Below, in pieces: positions 44,569 through 59,615 of a DNA stretch of 64,000 bases; the stretch's first letter is position 1, and each line of letters begins with the position of its first letter. Source of the DNA: Eublepharis macularius (lineage: Eukaryota > Chordata > Lepidosauria > Squamata > Eublepharidae); NCBI RefSeq assembly GCF_028583425.1, contig NC_072795.1, positions 4,611,001 through 4,675,000 on the forward strand. Direction: 5' to 3'. A program made the translations under genes and the position numbers. The notes beneath the pieces were generated by a model. That model was not told the DNA's origin. It searched no databases and saw only the letters and a list, made by a program, of their open reading frames with translations.

Positions 44569-45409
44569 GTTAAAAATAGCTTCAATGTTCATTCCTAGCT
44601 GGAGTTGCTCGCTCCAGTCCACGAACAGAGATCTAGTCAAGGTCCAACCTAAAATGTGAGAACTTCTTTTTACAAGTCTGTTGCAAGGAGCAATTGAGAC
44701 CAATGATGTAATCCAGAATAGCACCCCCCCCCTTTTGCTGGAGAAGTCAACATTGGCAACAAGGATTATTTGCACCACCTGGGTTTCACAAAGGTTTGCA
44801 TTGCAATCATTCTTGCCAAAGTAAAAATAAATGAAGCAGGAGAAAATATACGTGTGCGTGAAATCGAGGGGAACCATCTTGCTCTATCCCTGGAGGAGGT
44901 GTCTGCAAACTCGTGTGCAACTGCACACATGATCAAGAGATGTGTGTGGTTGCTTGAGCCAGTCCCCCCTGGCCAGGTAAACGGGTGGGGGTGGAGGATG
45001 GGAGCAGGAAATCTCCCACCCCAGTGGGGGACTGGCAAGCCTCCTCTCCAAATTTATCCCAGCCATTCCCTTTCACAAATAGGATTTATTCTTCACTGCC
45101 ACCACCAGGTTAATAGTTCAAAACAGCCCTCTGTTGGGATTCAAGGACAACAGACCTTCTGTTCAAGTCCAGAACCCCCTCCTCCTTTCAGCCTCCATGG
45201 AAGGTGGAGAAAAACTTGGCAAATCTCACTCCCCAACTAGGCAGAATCACCTGGTCTCTCTCTTATACCTTAACAAGCAATAGCCACTGCATGAGACTTT
45301 GTCCCCGATTGCAAAGACCAAATAACTCCAGTTTCAGAAAAAGAAATTTTTATTTTCAAGTCTGTAAGCAATCAATGGATATAGGAAGTAAAAGCATGAA
45401 CATCAAATG

Positions 45410-45650
45410 AACGGAAATATCTGAGTACAGGAAAAATGAAATAGGTATACACACAACCCTTGTTTCCTAGGCCGAAAAATTATCTCTGCGAAGTTGAAGA
45501 GATTAGCAGAAATATCTTAATCTCCAGACATGTTCAGGCTCTGTTTATATCAGTTTTGCCTTCTTTTTCCATCTGGCGGGTCAGCTCTCTCCAGACCATA
45601 TGCCTGTGTGTGTTCTTCAGAGTCCCCCAAATACTCTCCGTTACTGGCTG
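45410..45650. repeat. Unclassified repeat, copy 1 of 2
   Basis: Shares AATAGGTATACACACAA, GAAGTTGAAGAGAT, CAGAAATATCTTAATCT and TTCAGAGTCCCC with 63800-64000 in the same orientation. Family unknown. It directly precedes an L1 3' end. Confidence 0.6.
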
Positions 45651-45719
45651 AATCATGTCTCCCCTCAAAGAATACCCCCCTTCATAGCTTCTTTTCTCCA
45701 TAAGAAGCTAACAAATTAA

Positions 45720-46575
45720 AACATACATAATAAAATCAAAACCACTGGAAAATCCTCTATCAGAAACCAATGAAAGCAACAACAGCAGCGCAAAAACCTT
45801 TGGAAAGAAATACACGCTGAGATGCAAAAGATTTTAAAATGTGATTTCGCCATGAATCCACAAACTATGCTGTTGGGAATACTACTAGAAAATGTAGACA
45901 GAAAATTACACGAACTATTTAGATATCTATTGACGGCGGCAAAGGTGGTATTGGCAACCAGATGGAAGGAAGATGAATGCCCAACTAAAGAAATCTGGAG
46001 AGATAAGATGGCAGAATACGCAGCGAGAGCAAAACTAACAAGCGAGAGAATTCGAAGAGAAATGGGGAAATTATTTTGCTTACAAAGGATAAAATGCATA
46101 AAATGTGTTCGTTTTAGAAGCCAGAATAGGATGGTATACTGATATATTGTTATAGATTGTATATAAGGTTAGGTTCTGATAAGATGAAATTGGTTAAATA
46201 TCAGTGATGAGATAGAATGCATGATATGGAAACTTTGGCAAAATAGATAAGCTAGATAGAAATGATCTGTATAGAAGCATTAGACCATATTAAGATAGAG
46301 CAGTTAAAATGTACAGGGAGACCACTTGTTTTGACCTTTAGTTGATCTAAAATTGAATATTGTGTAGGGAAAAGATCGTATTTAGTTTGAGAAGACACAC
46401 AGGAGTTGGAATAGGAGATATAATATTGATGAACTCTGATTAAGGTATGTTCTGTGTACTCTGTATTTTATTATAACAACTCTTGTAGAGCAAAATCTTA
46501 ATGTTCCTCTGACCCTGTTGTTCCCCCTTCTTCTTTTGTACCCCTCTTTGTTCTGAAAATAATTTTTTTTAAAAA
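45720..46575 (+). mobile_element. L1 LINE 3' end
   Basis: Encodes GILLENVDRKLHELFRYL, VVLATRWKEDECPTKEIW and MAEYAARAKLTSERIRRE, the C-terminal region of a reptilian L1 ORF2. An AT-rich 3' UTR ending in a T/A-rich tract near 46575 follows. 5'-truncated. Confidence 0.7.
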
Positions 46576-46689
46576 GCACCAACAGCACCGAACACATCAT
46601 TAAAACAATTAAAACCAGAGCTAAAAGCATATAAAGACACAAAACAACACTTAACACATTTAAATCAGTTAAAACATTGAACGGGAGGG

Positions 46690-47700
46690 AGGGATCACTG
46701 AGGGAATGCTAAATGAAATAAAAGTCTTCCTCTGCTGCTGGAAGGTGGCAACAGAAAAGGATAGGTGAAGCTCCTCTCTGGGGTTATAGAGTTTTGGTGC
46801 CACCACTGAGTAGGCCCTCTTCCAGATTGCCGCCTGCCTAATCTCAAAAGGTGCAGGCACCCTAAGCAGAGCCTCTGAAGAGGACCGCAGTTGTTAATTG
46901 GGTTCATAAGGGCTAGGCAGTCCTTCAGATATGTTGGTCCCAAAATATATAGGGTTGTAAAGGTCAACACCAGCACCTTGAACTGTGTCCAGAAACGGAA
47001 TGGAAGCCAGCGCAGATGAGCCAAGACTGGTGTGATATGCTCTTGTTGACCCACTCCAGCCAACATCCTGGCTGCAGCATTCTACACCAATTGAAATTTC
47101 TGAATATTTCTCAAGGGTGGCCCCATGAAGAGCACATTGCAGTAATCTAATCTAGATTTAAGCTGGCACACACCACAATGGCCAGAACTTTTCTGCCTAG
47201 GAGAGGCGGTAGCTGGCTACCAGATGGAGATGGAAAAGGGAACTCCTGGTCACAGCAGCCACCTACCAATCTATCTGTAGTCCTGGGTTCAAGAGCATCC
47301 TAAAAGTATGGACCCGTTCTTCCAAGGGAAGCGCAACTCCATCTAGGATGGTTATGCCTTAACTCCTAGGCCAGATCTTCTGCTCACATGTAGCACTTCC
47401 ATTTGTCAGGATTAAGCTTCATTTTATTAGCTCACATCCACTTCAAAACTGTCTCCACTCCAAAACTGCCTCCAGGGGCAGGGTTTCTACAACCTCCCTG
47501 GGATCGGCTAGAAGTGCAAGGTAGAACTGAGTCTCATCCGGTTAGTGGCTGCAACCCAACTCAAATCTTCCGATGACTTCCTAGGTAGGACTGGAACTAC
47601 CACAGGATGGCACCTCCCAGTCTGGAAATATAACACGGAACGATGATCGAAAGCATTGAAAGCCTCTGAAAAGTCCAGGAGAATTAGCAAATGGTTTTCT
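46690..47700 (-). mobile_element. LINE fragments (L2/CR1-like)
   Basis: On the minus strand: LLILLDFSEAFNAFDHRSV (reverse-transcriptase motif A), then HLRWLPFRFWTQFKVLVLTF and LGPTYLKDCL. All are degenerate. This is an old LINE body and not a host gene. Confidence 0.65.
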
Positions 47701-48751
47701 GAAAGTTTTTTTCCATCATTTCTGGCCCCAAACTGCTTTGACTTATCCCCTGATTTCCAAAGCATTTTTTTTTTGCATTTAGTTTTTGTTTGTTTTTCTG
47801 GTTATTTTGAGACTACTTTTACTCCAATCTTTTTCTAGAAGCCGATTTTAAGTTGATTCCTGTCTCATGCATACTGTTTCCTGTTTCTTTTGGTTTTGTT
47901 TGTCCCGCCTACCCCCATCTACCTCCAACCCACTTTTCAATGATTGGATGTTCATCATCATTAAACCATTCCCCTCCCCTTCTCCCCACCCCTGGTTTTA
48001 TTTTCTATCTTTAAAAAAAAAATCCTAGCATTAGATCAACCTACCATTGTAACAATAAATGCAGCAGAATTCCCAGCTTTCTTTTTTTTAAAAAAAAGTA
48101 AATCTAGAACCTGTTCATTGAGAAAATATGCCTTCTGAACGGAAAGGGTTATTTAATGTTTTTTAAAAACCTGAAAATTCAAAGGATCTGCTGCATATAT
48201 TGCTACTTTGGTAGGTCGGTATAACCCTATAAAATGACCTTTTTAAAAGAAAAAAATGGCAAAAGACCTGTGGGCCCAGTGGAGGTGGGGTGGTGACCAC
48301 TTCTTGTGCCAGAAAAAATGGTGCAGTTTGAAAATCACGTCGTTGCTGCTGCTCTGGGCTCTGTCCCAACAGAGGTCTGTTTGCCCTGCCAGTGCTGGCT
48401 TCTACCTCCTAACTCTGGGCCAGCCAGGGGGGAGGCGCATTCTCCGGGCTCTCCACAAAGGGGGGCTTAGGTACGGATGGTGGAGCCACTTCCCATTTAG
48501 GCTTCTCCATGCAAAAATTTTCTCTTGTGTCCATTTTCGATATATTTTAAAAGCCCTTATATCAATGTAATGTTATAAGCATGTGCAAAAAATAAAGGGG
48601 TGTGTGCTATAATGTCAGCAGCGATGCCACCAATAACAACAGCATCCACACACTTGAAAATGCTGATTTTTTTTAAAAGGGACATTCAGAATAAAATAAA
48701 CTGACTCCACAACTGTAAAAATGCAAAAGGAGGGCAGATATGTGGAAGAGC

Positions 48752-49062
48752 CAGGGCTTTTTTTCAGCTGGAAGGCGGTGGAACAGAGTTCCGGCACCTC
48801 TTGAAAGTGGTCACATGGCCAGTGGCCCCGCCCCCTGATCTCCAGACAGAGGGGAGTTTAGATTGCCCTCCGTGCTGCATGGTGCAGAGGGCAATCTAAA
48901 CTCCTCTCTGTCTAGAGATCAGGGGTGGGGCCACTGGTCATGTGACCATGTTCTCCGAGGGTGATTTAAACTTTAAAAAAACTCCCCCCCCTTGTTCCAG
49001 CTGACCCAAAGTGACGTGCAGTCCTGAGTTCCCCCACCTCTTTTCCCAGAAAAAAAGCCCTG
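48752..49062. mobile_element. Non-autonomous hAT-like element, CAGGGCTTTTTTTC ends
   Basis: Terminal repeats CAGGGCTTTTTTTC and GAAAAAAAGCCCTG with a perfect 8-bp duplication GGAAGAGC (48744-48751, 49063-49070). The interior has an AATCTAAACTCC foldback. It lies 200 bp past the stop of RTP gene B. Confidence 0.87.
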
Positions 49063-49261
49063 GGAAGAGCCATACCCAAATTAATTTCAACACTTAAATC
49101 AGGAATAAGCTGAGTGTGCGGAAAAGCTCAGAATCATATTCCCTCGGTCCGCCTCCCGGCATAGATAATCAAGGCTGTCTCATTCTCACAACAAGGCTTA
49201 AATCCAGACAGGAAAGGGTCTAAACAATTTGCCTCATCCAGGAAAGCAGGTAGCTGCGCCG

Positions 49262-49862
49262 TTAAAATACGAACAATGAAAGCAGCACAAACAACACAAC
49301 TAAAATAAGAACAACACAACAAATTAAAGCAGCAGCAGTACCACACACGGCACCAACACAGCGAGCACAAGATGATGCGGCATTTGAGCGTTCTGCAACA
49401 GGCATTATTACACTTTGGTTACTATCTCTGCTAATGATCAAAGAATACGCTGGGGGCTGGGGGTTCCCATACTGCATTGCGCCTTGAGGCCTCCCATGAT
49501 GCACTGCATTTTCAGGCTTCCCACGTTGCTTTCTGTGGAGTCCCATTTGGCAAGCTTCACATTCTTGATGAATATGCCCGTCGTGCTCCGTGTCCCATAC
49601 CACCTCAGAGAGTTCACTGCGGTCAACGTATTCCCCGTAGCAATTATCCCGGATGTCGAGGATCAAGCGATGTATGGCACTGGCAACATCTGTCTCAGTG
49701 AACTGTGGCTCTTCATGCTTCTCCGAAGAACACTCGTGGCACTGCTGCCTAAAGACCCTCATCCAGGCCCATCCTCGTCTTTCGTATCTCTCCCAGTACA
49801 TATGGAAGAGGATAACGACACGATGTGAGGACCAGCTATGGTAGCATTGTGAACATGTAAAC
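49262..49862 (-). CDS. RTP-family gene B, exon 2 (terminal coding exon)
   Basis: After the acceptor TCTTTTAG the minus strand reads FTCSQCYHSWSSHRVVILFH and ends in VVLFVLLSLFVF and TAA, 199 residues plus the shared Arg codon. CxxC pairs are CSQC, CHEC and CEAC. The C-terminal hydrophobic run after CVGAVCG is a likely membrane anchor. It is the closest relative of gene A in the window: same CSQCYH.WSSH start and related linker repeats. With exon 1 at 57419-57259 the product is about 253 residues. The intervening 7.4 kb is filled with a LINE, a GATA microsatellite, CR1 and TIR elements. Confidence 0.88.
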
Positions 49863-50064
49863 CTAAAAGACAAGAGATGTAAAGGAAGAAGATCTTCGTG
49901 TGAGTAGAGGCAAACTGGTCCCTCTTTAGGGGTTATTCTTAACAATGCCATTTATTTTTGTACCGTTCACACAAATTTATGTTCCAGAATTCATGTCCCA
50001 CATTCTCCCCTCAAGGAGAATAATAATCAGGAAAGGAGACCTCAGAGTTCTAGATGGGGAGTTT

Positions 50065-50400
50065 CTAGATGGGGAGTAGAGTTAGTGTAGAGCTCCTGTT
50101 GCATCAAGCCAGCTGTGGCCTTTTAGGGGTGAGAAAGACCTTGCCACTCTGGGTGCATGCCCTGGTAATATCGAGGCTAGATTACTGCAATGAGCTCTGT
50201 GTGGGGCTGCCCTTAAAGACTGTTCCCAATCAGCTGTTGGTAGAGAATTCTGCAGTCCAAATTATGTCAGTCTTATTCCATCTACATTGGCTTTCATATT
50301 GCTTCTGGGCCACATTCAAGGAGCTGGTATTGACCCTTTAAAGCCCTATAAGGATTTTCATGAGGATACCACAGAGTTATGCCCTTTCTAGATGGAGAGC
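50065..50400 (+). mobile_element. LINE fragment (reverse-transcriptase C-terminal part)
   Basis: Encodes HALVISRLDYCNELCVGLPL and LFHLHWLSYCFWATFKELVL, the C-terminal motif series of an L2/CR1-like LINE. Degenerate; inside the intron of RTP gene B. Confidence 0.65.
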
Positions 50401-50718
50401 AGTGTTAGTGTAAAACTGGTAGGGAACGTTACCTTCAAATTATTTTCAACAACAGAAGGGGAGTCTGCATTTGGAATAAAGTCTATATAAGTCTTCTTGC
50501 TTTGGGATCGAAACTCCTTTCTGGTGAACACACTCCATGCTGTGGGCCAAACTAGACGTTACAGTATCCACGGGTTCAACCTGTGGATTACATAACATTT
50601 TAGACCTGAATTTCGCCATTTAGAAATGACATAAGGGCCTGATCCTCCACACAGTTGGACCAGGGGTTCTTGTCCTCCTGTGCCTTTTGAAGCACCAAAC
50701 AGCTATAGAGACTGATGG

Positions 50719-50975
50719 TTGTTGTGGGTTTTCCGGGCTGTATGGCCGTGGTCTTGGCATTGTAGTTCCTGACGTTTCGCCAGCAGCTGTGGCTGGCATC
50801 TTCAGAGGTGTAGCACCAAAAGACAGAGATCTCTCAGTGTCACAGTGAAGATGCCAGCCACAGCTGCTGGCGAAACGTCAGGAACTACAATGCCAAGACC
50901 GCGGCAATACAGTCCGGAAAACCCACAACAACCATCGTTCTCCGGCCATGAAAGCCTTCGACAATACAGCTATAG
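50719..50975. repeat. Long inverted repeat, common squamate type
   Basis: GGTTGTTGTGGGTTTTCCGG and GCATTGTAGTTCCTGACGTT with TTCGCCAGCAGCTG are mirrored by CAGCTGCTGGCGAA, AACGTCAGGAACTACAATGC and CCGGAAAACCCACAACAACC. Arms of about 105 bp around a 40-bp spacer. Confidence 0.8.
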
Positions 50976-51414
50976 AGACTGTTTGCACTTCAAAAGGTGT
51001 AGAGGGAGATTACCTGGTCCTGCTACACCACAAACTCAATTAGGATCAGGCCTTCACAGCATTTTTAAATGACCAAATTCAGCTCTAAAATGGCATCAGT
51101 AATCCACAGGTTGTGCACTAGGATGCTGGAATATCTCATTTAGCCCTAAGATGGGGAAAATAAAAGACAACATTCTAAGTATCTATCTAGGCTAGGATGG
51201 AGGGAGATTGCAGATGAGAGAGACAAGCAGGAAGAGGAGTTAGCCAGGAGAAAGGAAACCCTCAGAATAGCATTCTGGGTAAACCATATAGACAGTGCCA
51301 GAGCAAATAAAAGAAGAGAAAGCTGACCTATCAAGCTTCCCAACCCGGAGTTTGCAACCCCCTTATGGAGATGCTGGCGAGAGAAGTGGCATCAACAGTG
51401 TTTGTATCTAGGCC

Positions 51415-51640
51415 GTTTCCACATGTCCTTAAAGGGACGGCCCCCTCACAGCTTTTTTCTTGAGTCCAGACATCTTTATTTTCAAAACGGTTGCAGGCTG
51501 TTTGGCTTCCATTTCTGTTTTCCGTGGGAAAGTGCGGTCCTAGATAAGGCGCTGAAAAAACAGAAGATGTCTAGAGTCAAGGGGGAAAGCCGCCAGTGTT
51601 TGGTGTGTGGGCCGTCCCTTTAAGGACATATGGAAACAGC
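51415..51640. mobile_element. TIR element, GTTTCCACATGTCC ends
   Basis: GTTTCCACATGTCCTTAAAG and CTTTAAGGACATATGGAAAC enclose CCAGACATCTT / AAGATGTCTAGA inner repeats. The target-site duplication is unclear. Confidence 0.7.
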
Positions 51641-51649
51641 CCTAGTTTC

Positions 51650-54185
<2,536 letters not shown>

Positions 54186-54400
54186 AGGGTTGCCAGCCTC
54201 TAGGTGGTGGCTGGGGATCTCCTGGAATTACAACTGATCTCCAGGTGACAGAGATCAGTTCCCCTGGAGGAAATGGCTGCTTTGGAGGGCGGACTCTATG
54301 ACATTGTACCCTTCTGAGATCCCTCCCCCAAACCCTGTCCTCTGCAGGCTCCACCTCCCCAAATCTCCAGGAAATTCCCAACTTGGACCTGGCAACCCTC
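54186..54400. mobile_element. GTTGCCAA-type 210-bp TIR element
   Basis: TAGGGTTGCCAGCCTCTAGG to CTTGGACCTGGCAACCC. Flanking octamers TCCACAAC and TCCGCAAC differ by one base, supporting an 8-bp target-site duplication. Confidence 0.72.
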
Positions 54401-54534
54401 TCCGCAACCCCTCCTGCCAGTTGTCAGGCTCAATTCTATATGTAGCATAAATCTGGTAGCCTATCTTCTACACACACAGTAAACACTTAGTCTCTCTCAT
54501 CTAGTTGGGAACCTTATGTTTTTAGTTACAAATG

Positions 54535-55550
54535 GGTAGCCCTGTCGGTCTGTAGTAGAACAGCAGAATTTGAATCCAGCGACGCCTTAGAAACCAACAA
54601 GATTTTCAGTATATAAACTTTCAAGAATCAAAGCTTCAATGTTCAGGCAGCTCAAAAGAGAGCTCTGACTCTCAAAAGCTTACCCTCTGAAAATCTCGGT
54701 GGTCGCTAAGGTGTTACTGGACTCAAATCCTACTGTTTTATCTTTTCAGGATTCCCAGAAGTGCAGAGTGGGACCTATACATATACATGCATAGGATCAT
54801 CTAGCGGTATTGGGGTTTGGACGGTGGACTCTATGGGACAAGCTACAAGTGACGAATGACACTTGAACGGCAAGTGAACAGACTCCCATGTATTCCTCCC
54901 TGTTCACTTGCGCTTCACATGCGCTCCACTTGTCATTCATCACTTGTAGCTTGGCCCTATGCCTTTATACTCCACTGAGGCCCCTCCCCTTCCAAAATCC
55001 CTCTTTCCTTAGGCTCCACCATCAAATCTCCAGGAATTTCCCAACTCAGAGTTGGCTACCGTAGCCATAACTCAGTAATGGGCATGCACTTTGCATGAAG
55101 AAGGTCCCTGCTTCCCAGTGTCTCCAGTTAAAAGGACCAGGTAGCTCTTGAAGTAAAAAGTCTCTGTTTAAGACCCTGGACGCCACCAGTCTGAGGAGAC
55201 AAAACTTTTCTCGATGGAACAACAGTCTGATTAAGTATAAGGCAGTTTCATGTGTTCTTGTGTAGTGAATGCAAGTATATCGGGGCAGAGCTTGATGTGG
55301 CCATGCCACTTCCCTCTATGCACATTCAGGCTCCAAGGCAATGTTGTCTGTAAAGACATCGGGCCAGGCTAGAAGTGACGAGTTACGCTTGAATGGCAAG
55401 TGGAGTGCAAGTGGAGCGCAAGTGAACCGGGAGGAATACATGTGAGTCGTGATCAAGTGGAGTGCAAGTGGAGCGCAAGTGAACAGGGAGGAAAACAGAT
55501 GAGTCTGTTCCCTTGCCATTCAAGTGTCATTCATCACTTGTATCTTGGCC
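54535..55550. repeat. Cluster of foldback and TIR repeats
   Basis: 54535-54755 is a diverged palindromic-repeat relative (GGTAGCCCTGTCGGTCTGTAG). 54837-54960 and 55362-55550 are GGGCCAAGCTA foldback elements. The first lies inside a GTTGCCAA-type element: GGTGGACTCTATG lies to its left and CCTTTATACTCCACTGAGGC to its right. Confidence 0.6.
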
Positions 55551-55839
55551 CATAGTTTCAGGCATCTATTGGCTAGTCCCTGCCCCAATCCCAAGAGCAG
55601 TTTTACCCTTTCAAGCAGTTTCACTACATTGAAGAATGAACTTATATGCACATTAACACATTAGAGGCTGTATTTTAAAATATATATTAAAAATAAAGTA
55701 TATTTTAAAGCATGCACCTATGCCGGTTCCCTTTCATTGCTGTCATTGCAAGATATTTTTATTTCAAATAAAAGCCATTTTCACTGGGCTGCAACCCACC
55801 TTTAGCATTGCAACTTATGTCTCCTTTGTTGGAAGTGGC

Positions 55840-56320
55840 AATGTCTGGTGTACAAAGATGAAGAGAAGGAGACCCTACCCTACAACTAAACATTAGGAAG
55901 AACTTCCTGACAGTTAGAGGGGTCCCTCCTCAGGAGGTGGTGGGCTCTCCTTCGGAGGTTTTCAAGCAGAGGGAAAATGAATGGCTGCAAGATGGCTAGA
56001 TGGCTCTCTGACAGCAATGCTGATTTTGTGAACCTGGGCAGAGCATGAGAGGGAGGGCAGGAAAGGTTACCTCATTGCTTAGTTCTCATGGCCCCTTCTT
56101 ACATGCCCAGGGTAATGCCGATCACCACCTTGGGGTCAGGAACCAATTTTCCCTAGGTCAGTTTGGCTAAGGATCTTGACGGTGTCTCAGGACATGGAGT
56201 AAGGAACACTGTGTGTGGTGGGGGGAGGTGCTCGTGAATTTCCTGCATTGTGCAGGGGGTTGGACTAGATGACCCTAGAGGTCCCTTCCAACCGTATGAT
56301 TCTATGATTTATGATTCTAC
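55840..56320 (+). mobile_element. CR1 LINE 3' end
   Basis: TAGGAAGAACTTCCTGACAG, GTTGGACTAGATGACC, GGTCCCTTCCAACC and ATTCTATGATTTATGATTCT are the classic CR1 C-terminus, 3' UTR and terminal octamer repeats. 5'-truncated. Confidence 0.9.
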
Positions 56321-56864
56321 AGGGGGCAGCAAGGATTAGTCAGAGAGGGGTGTGAGGACAGCACCTCTCTTTCTGTTAAGTGTCATCTCCTTGTCTTGAC
56401 TCCAGATTGGTATTCTCAGAGGCAATATCCTCCTTCTCGGAACTAAAAAAGCTCTGAACTAGACACCTATCTCTATCTATCTTCTTTACTATCAAGTATG
56501 TAGTTCCTAAATAAACATTTCTTACTCTTCAAACAGTACTGCATGGCTATCACTATATTTGGCAATCCGCCAACATCCTGATCGGCCCTGGGCAGTGTTT
56601 TGCTGCCCTCTTATATCCTGGGGAAGTGACCACTTACCCTCCCCCCTCCATGCACTGCACCCCTCAATTCCTCCCGCGCTCCTCACACCATTTCCCCCTC
56701 ATCGTGACAAAGTGAGACAAGGTGGGACACCAGAGCAAGGCACTGTGCCCCATGCCATGGGAAAGCCACTGCCCCTTTCCTTGCCCCCCAGAACTGAGGC
56801 AAGGTGGTAAGGTTCTCAGGTCCCTGTACCCTCCCTGGCACTCACCTTATATTTGTATGGTCCT

Positions 56865-57970
56865 CGTGAGCAGGTGCCCTGCAGCTGAACACTCAATTCT
56901 GTTCAATATACTGTTAGTTCAAAGCTGGGTGTTAGGTGTAGGCTAGGTCTGTGCCAATTGATGGGACGTGGGAGCAGCTTTCCTAGGGAAAACGCACTCT
57001 CCTTATACTAAGCAATACGTCCTTGGGCACATTTTTTTAAAAAAAAGAAGCTGGTTCATTTTGCAAAAAAAGACATTCTGTGTGTGCACAGACACACTAT
57101 GGTTTTAAGAGTTTTTAAAGACAGCCCATAGACCTTTAGAGTCACTCAGATCAAGGTGCCATAACTATTGAAAACCAAGATTGGTAATGCTACATTCTAC
57201 TGCTGAACCCGTTTTTACAGTCGTCACATTCCTGGCTCCAGAGCCAACAATTCGTTACCTTGCATGAGCATGTTCCTGCAAGACTTGCACCCATCCAGGG
57301 CCCAAGTGATTGAAATCAAGCTGCTGGTCCATCTTGAGGCTCCAGACGTCGTTGGGTTTCGCCACTTGCATCTGCTCCTGAAAGACCCTTCGCCAGTCAC
57401 TCATGTTCAGCGTCTTCATGTCCCCTTCTCTGCTGCTCTTGCCTACCTTGCTAATAAAGAGTACCTGGTTGTTCAGAGGCTGCTGTTGGAATGAGGAGAA
57501 CTACTGGATGAAGTTTGTTCCTCCCAGCCAGGAAGGTGAAAGACTTTTTTTGTTGCCCGCCCTCCCGCAAACAGACAAGCAGCAGTCAAAAAAGTTGAGA
57601 AACAAAAGTGATTTCATTCAAACCTGGTAGAGCCAACACAAAACAAGCACGAAACAGATACATTTGTTTTATGCATTGTTTATTTTCCTTTTCTTTTCAA
57701 ATATTTATTATTTTTATTATAGTAGATTTTTAGTCCGCCTTCCCCACCAGGCGGGAAGTTTTTTTTAAAGGATGCAGAAAGGTGAATTTCCTAAAGAGAC
57801 ATAGAAATTTAACTTACATTCAAAGATAGTTTCCTTCTTGAAGCAAGTTAATTCAAGAACGAATTTTTCTTTACAAGAAGGAGTTTTTCCTGATGAGCTG
57901 ATTGATATTATTGAGTTGCCTTAAGTGGGCCTCTGGAGAGGCAGCATATATATTTTCTAAATGAATAACA
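56865..57970. repeat. Segmental duplication, copy 2 (around RTP gene B exon 1)
   Basis: This is the partner of 38225-39245, holding the intact first exon of gene B. Weaker similarity may extend left to about 56.7 kb (shared ACCAGAGCAAGGCA), but simple repeats in copy 1 blur that edge. A stretch near 57680-57770 resembling a LINE or SINE tail is present here and not in copy 1. Confidence 0.8.
57259..57419 (-). CDS. RTP-family gene B, exon 1
   Basis: The minus strand reads MKTLNMSDWRRVFQEQMQVA then KPNDVWSLKMDQQLDFNHLG and GWVQVLQEHAHA, followed by AG/GTAACG. It is 161 nt and leaves in phase 2, as the second exon at 49862 requires (Arg-Phe-Thr-Cys). The assignment to that exon rests on order and phase, because no other acceptor exon lies between. 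Upstream sequence to about 57970 is shared with the orphan exon region near 38.6 kb. Confidence 0.85.
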
Positions 57971-58351
57971 ATGAATTAATGATAGGTGAGTTTCTTTGGA
58001 CCCGTTCCCGGCTGGGTGAAGGTGGGGGTTCGGCATTGCCACCTGCTCCGTTCCTGATCCGAGCTGGGTGAAGGTGGGGGGCAGGCATTGCCGTCTGCTG
58101 CACGCCTGATCCCAGCCTGGGCTTCCCGCCGTGGCACGTTCTCTGGAGGTCTGGATGCCTCATTTGGGCTTCCATCCACAGCAGCGCCCTCTGGAGGCAC
58201 AGCAGGGTAGGAAGTGAGTTGTCTTGAATACGCTTAGTCTTTATACAGTAGGATAAATCTAATCACTCTTGAAGTCATCAAATAGACAAGAATCACAAAG
58301 ATACAAAATACACTTCCATAAGTCAAAGACATCAGAAACAGGCAAGCATAC

Positions 58352-58572
58352 CCATACAATTGCCAACTTCCAGGTGTGGCCTGGAGATATCCTGGAATTG
58401 CAATAGATCTCCAGATGACGGAGGTCAGTTCCCCTGGAGCATGGCTGCTTTGAAGAGTGGACTCTATGACATTATACCCCACTGAAGTTCCTCCCCTCCC
58501 CTAACCCCACTCTCTCCTGGCTCCACCCCTCAAACACCCAGGAATTTCCAAACCCAGAGTTGGCAACCTTAC
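58352..58572. mobile_element. GTTGCCAA-type 210-bp TIR element
   Basis: ATTGCCAACTTCCAGGTGTG to CAGAGTTGGCAACCTT. The interior GGAGATATCCTGGAATTGC is typical of the family. Confidence 0.65.
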
Positions 58573-58948
58573 ATACATGTCGCCATCCCTTATCCTATCT
58601 TAAATCTAAAATACAACTTATAAGAATCTCACCTAGGAACGTTCAGAAAGGCTAGATAGTTTCAGGCAACCCAAGAGGGTATTTGGCATGTGGCTATCTC
58701 ATTTATTTATTTCATTTATTTATGTCATCTTATAAGTTCAGTTATGTGAAACTCACATGACCATACCAAAACTTCCCAGTCCTTCATTTCTGATGGCGTG
58801 AGACGAGCGCTTCTCTTAGCTTAGAAGGAATTCCCCTTTGGAATATATGTATCAAACTTACGGATTTTTAGATCAGCATGTTCAGAGATTTATTTGGACA
58901 TCCATCCAACTTATTCAAAATTATCTCTTCCAAGGATGGAACAATGAG

Positions 58949-58997
58949 AACCTACCTACCTACCTACCTACCTACCTACCTACCTACCTATCTATCT
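58949..58997. repeat. (CTAC)n microsatellite
   Basis: About ten CTAC units passing into CTAT units. Confidence 0.9.
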
Positions 58998-58998
58998 A

Positions 58999-59202
58999 AA
59001 TCAAAAAGAGTCCAGTAGCACCTTTAAGACTAACCAATTTTATTGTAGCATAAGCTTTCAAGAATCACAGTTCTCTTCGTCAGATGATGAACAGAACTGT
59101 GATTCTCGAAAGCTTATGCTACAATAAAATTGGTTAGTCTTAAAGGTGCTACTGGACTCTTTTTGATTTTGCTACTACAGACTAACACGGCTAACTCCTC
59201 TG
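58999..59202. repeat. Palindromic interspersed repeat, well-preserved copy
   Basis: AGAGTCCAGTAGCACCTTTA and TAAAGGTGCTACTGGACTCT arms with a short loop around CGTCAGATGATGAAC, and the right end CTAACACGGCTAACTCCTCT. It is sandwiched between two tetranucleotide repeats. Confidence 0.8.
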
Positions 59203-59290
<88 letters not shown>

Positions 59291-59600
59291 GGCTGCCTTT
59301 CTCACTGAGACTCAAGGTGGATTACACAGCATGAACTAGAACAGTCAGTTTCAAGGACGTTTCATTAAACAATATCATAGTGTCTATAAATGTAAATTTG
59401 CAAAGATGCAAAACAAGCAGAGATCCAATACAGAGCTGAAGAAATGCTGGAACAGAATGTAAGCAATTCTAAGACTGACAAATTGAGCAAGTAGAACTTG
59501 TATATGTTTTGCAAATTTGGAAACCAAGTAAACTCTTTGCCTTGCTTTTTGTTCAATCGATCCTTTTTACATACAGATGGTCCTAAAAACTGCCATCTCT
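59203..59600 (-). mobile_element. LINE 3' tail with (TATC)n microsatellite
   Basis: 59203-59290 is about 22 TATC units, the reverse complement of GATA. They lead directly into GCCTTTCTCACTGAGACTCA and the rest of an antisense LINE tail like 33003-33590. The tail ends close to the 3' end of RTP gene C. Confidence 0.75.
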
Positions 59601-59615
59601 TCATTCCCTGGAACT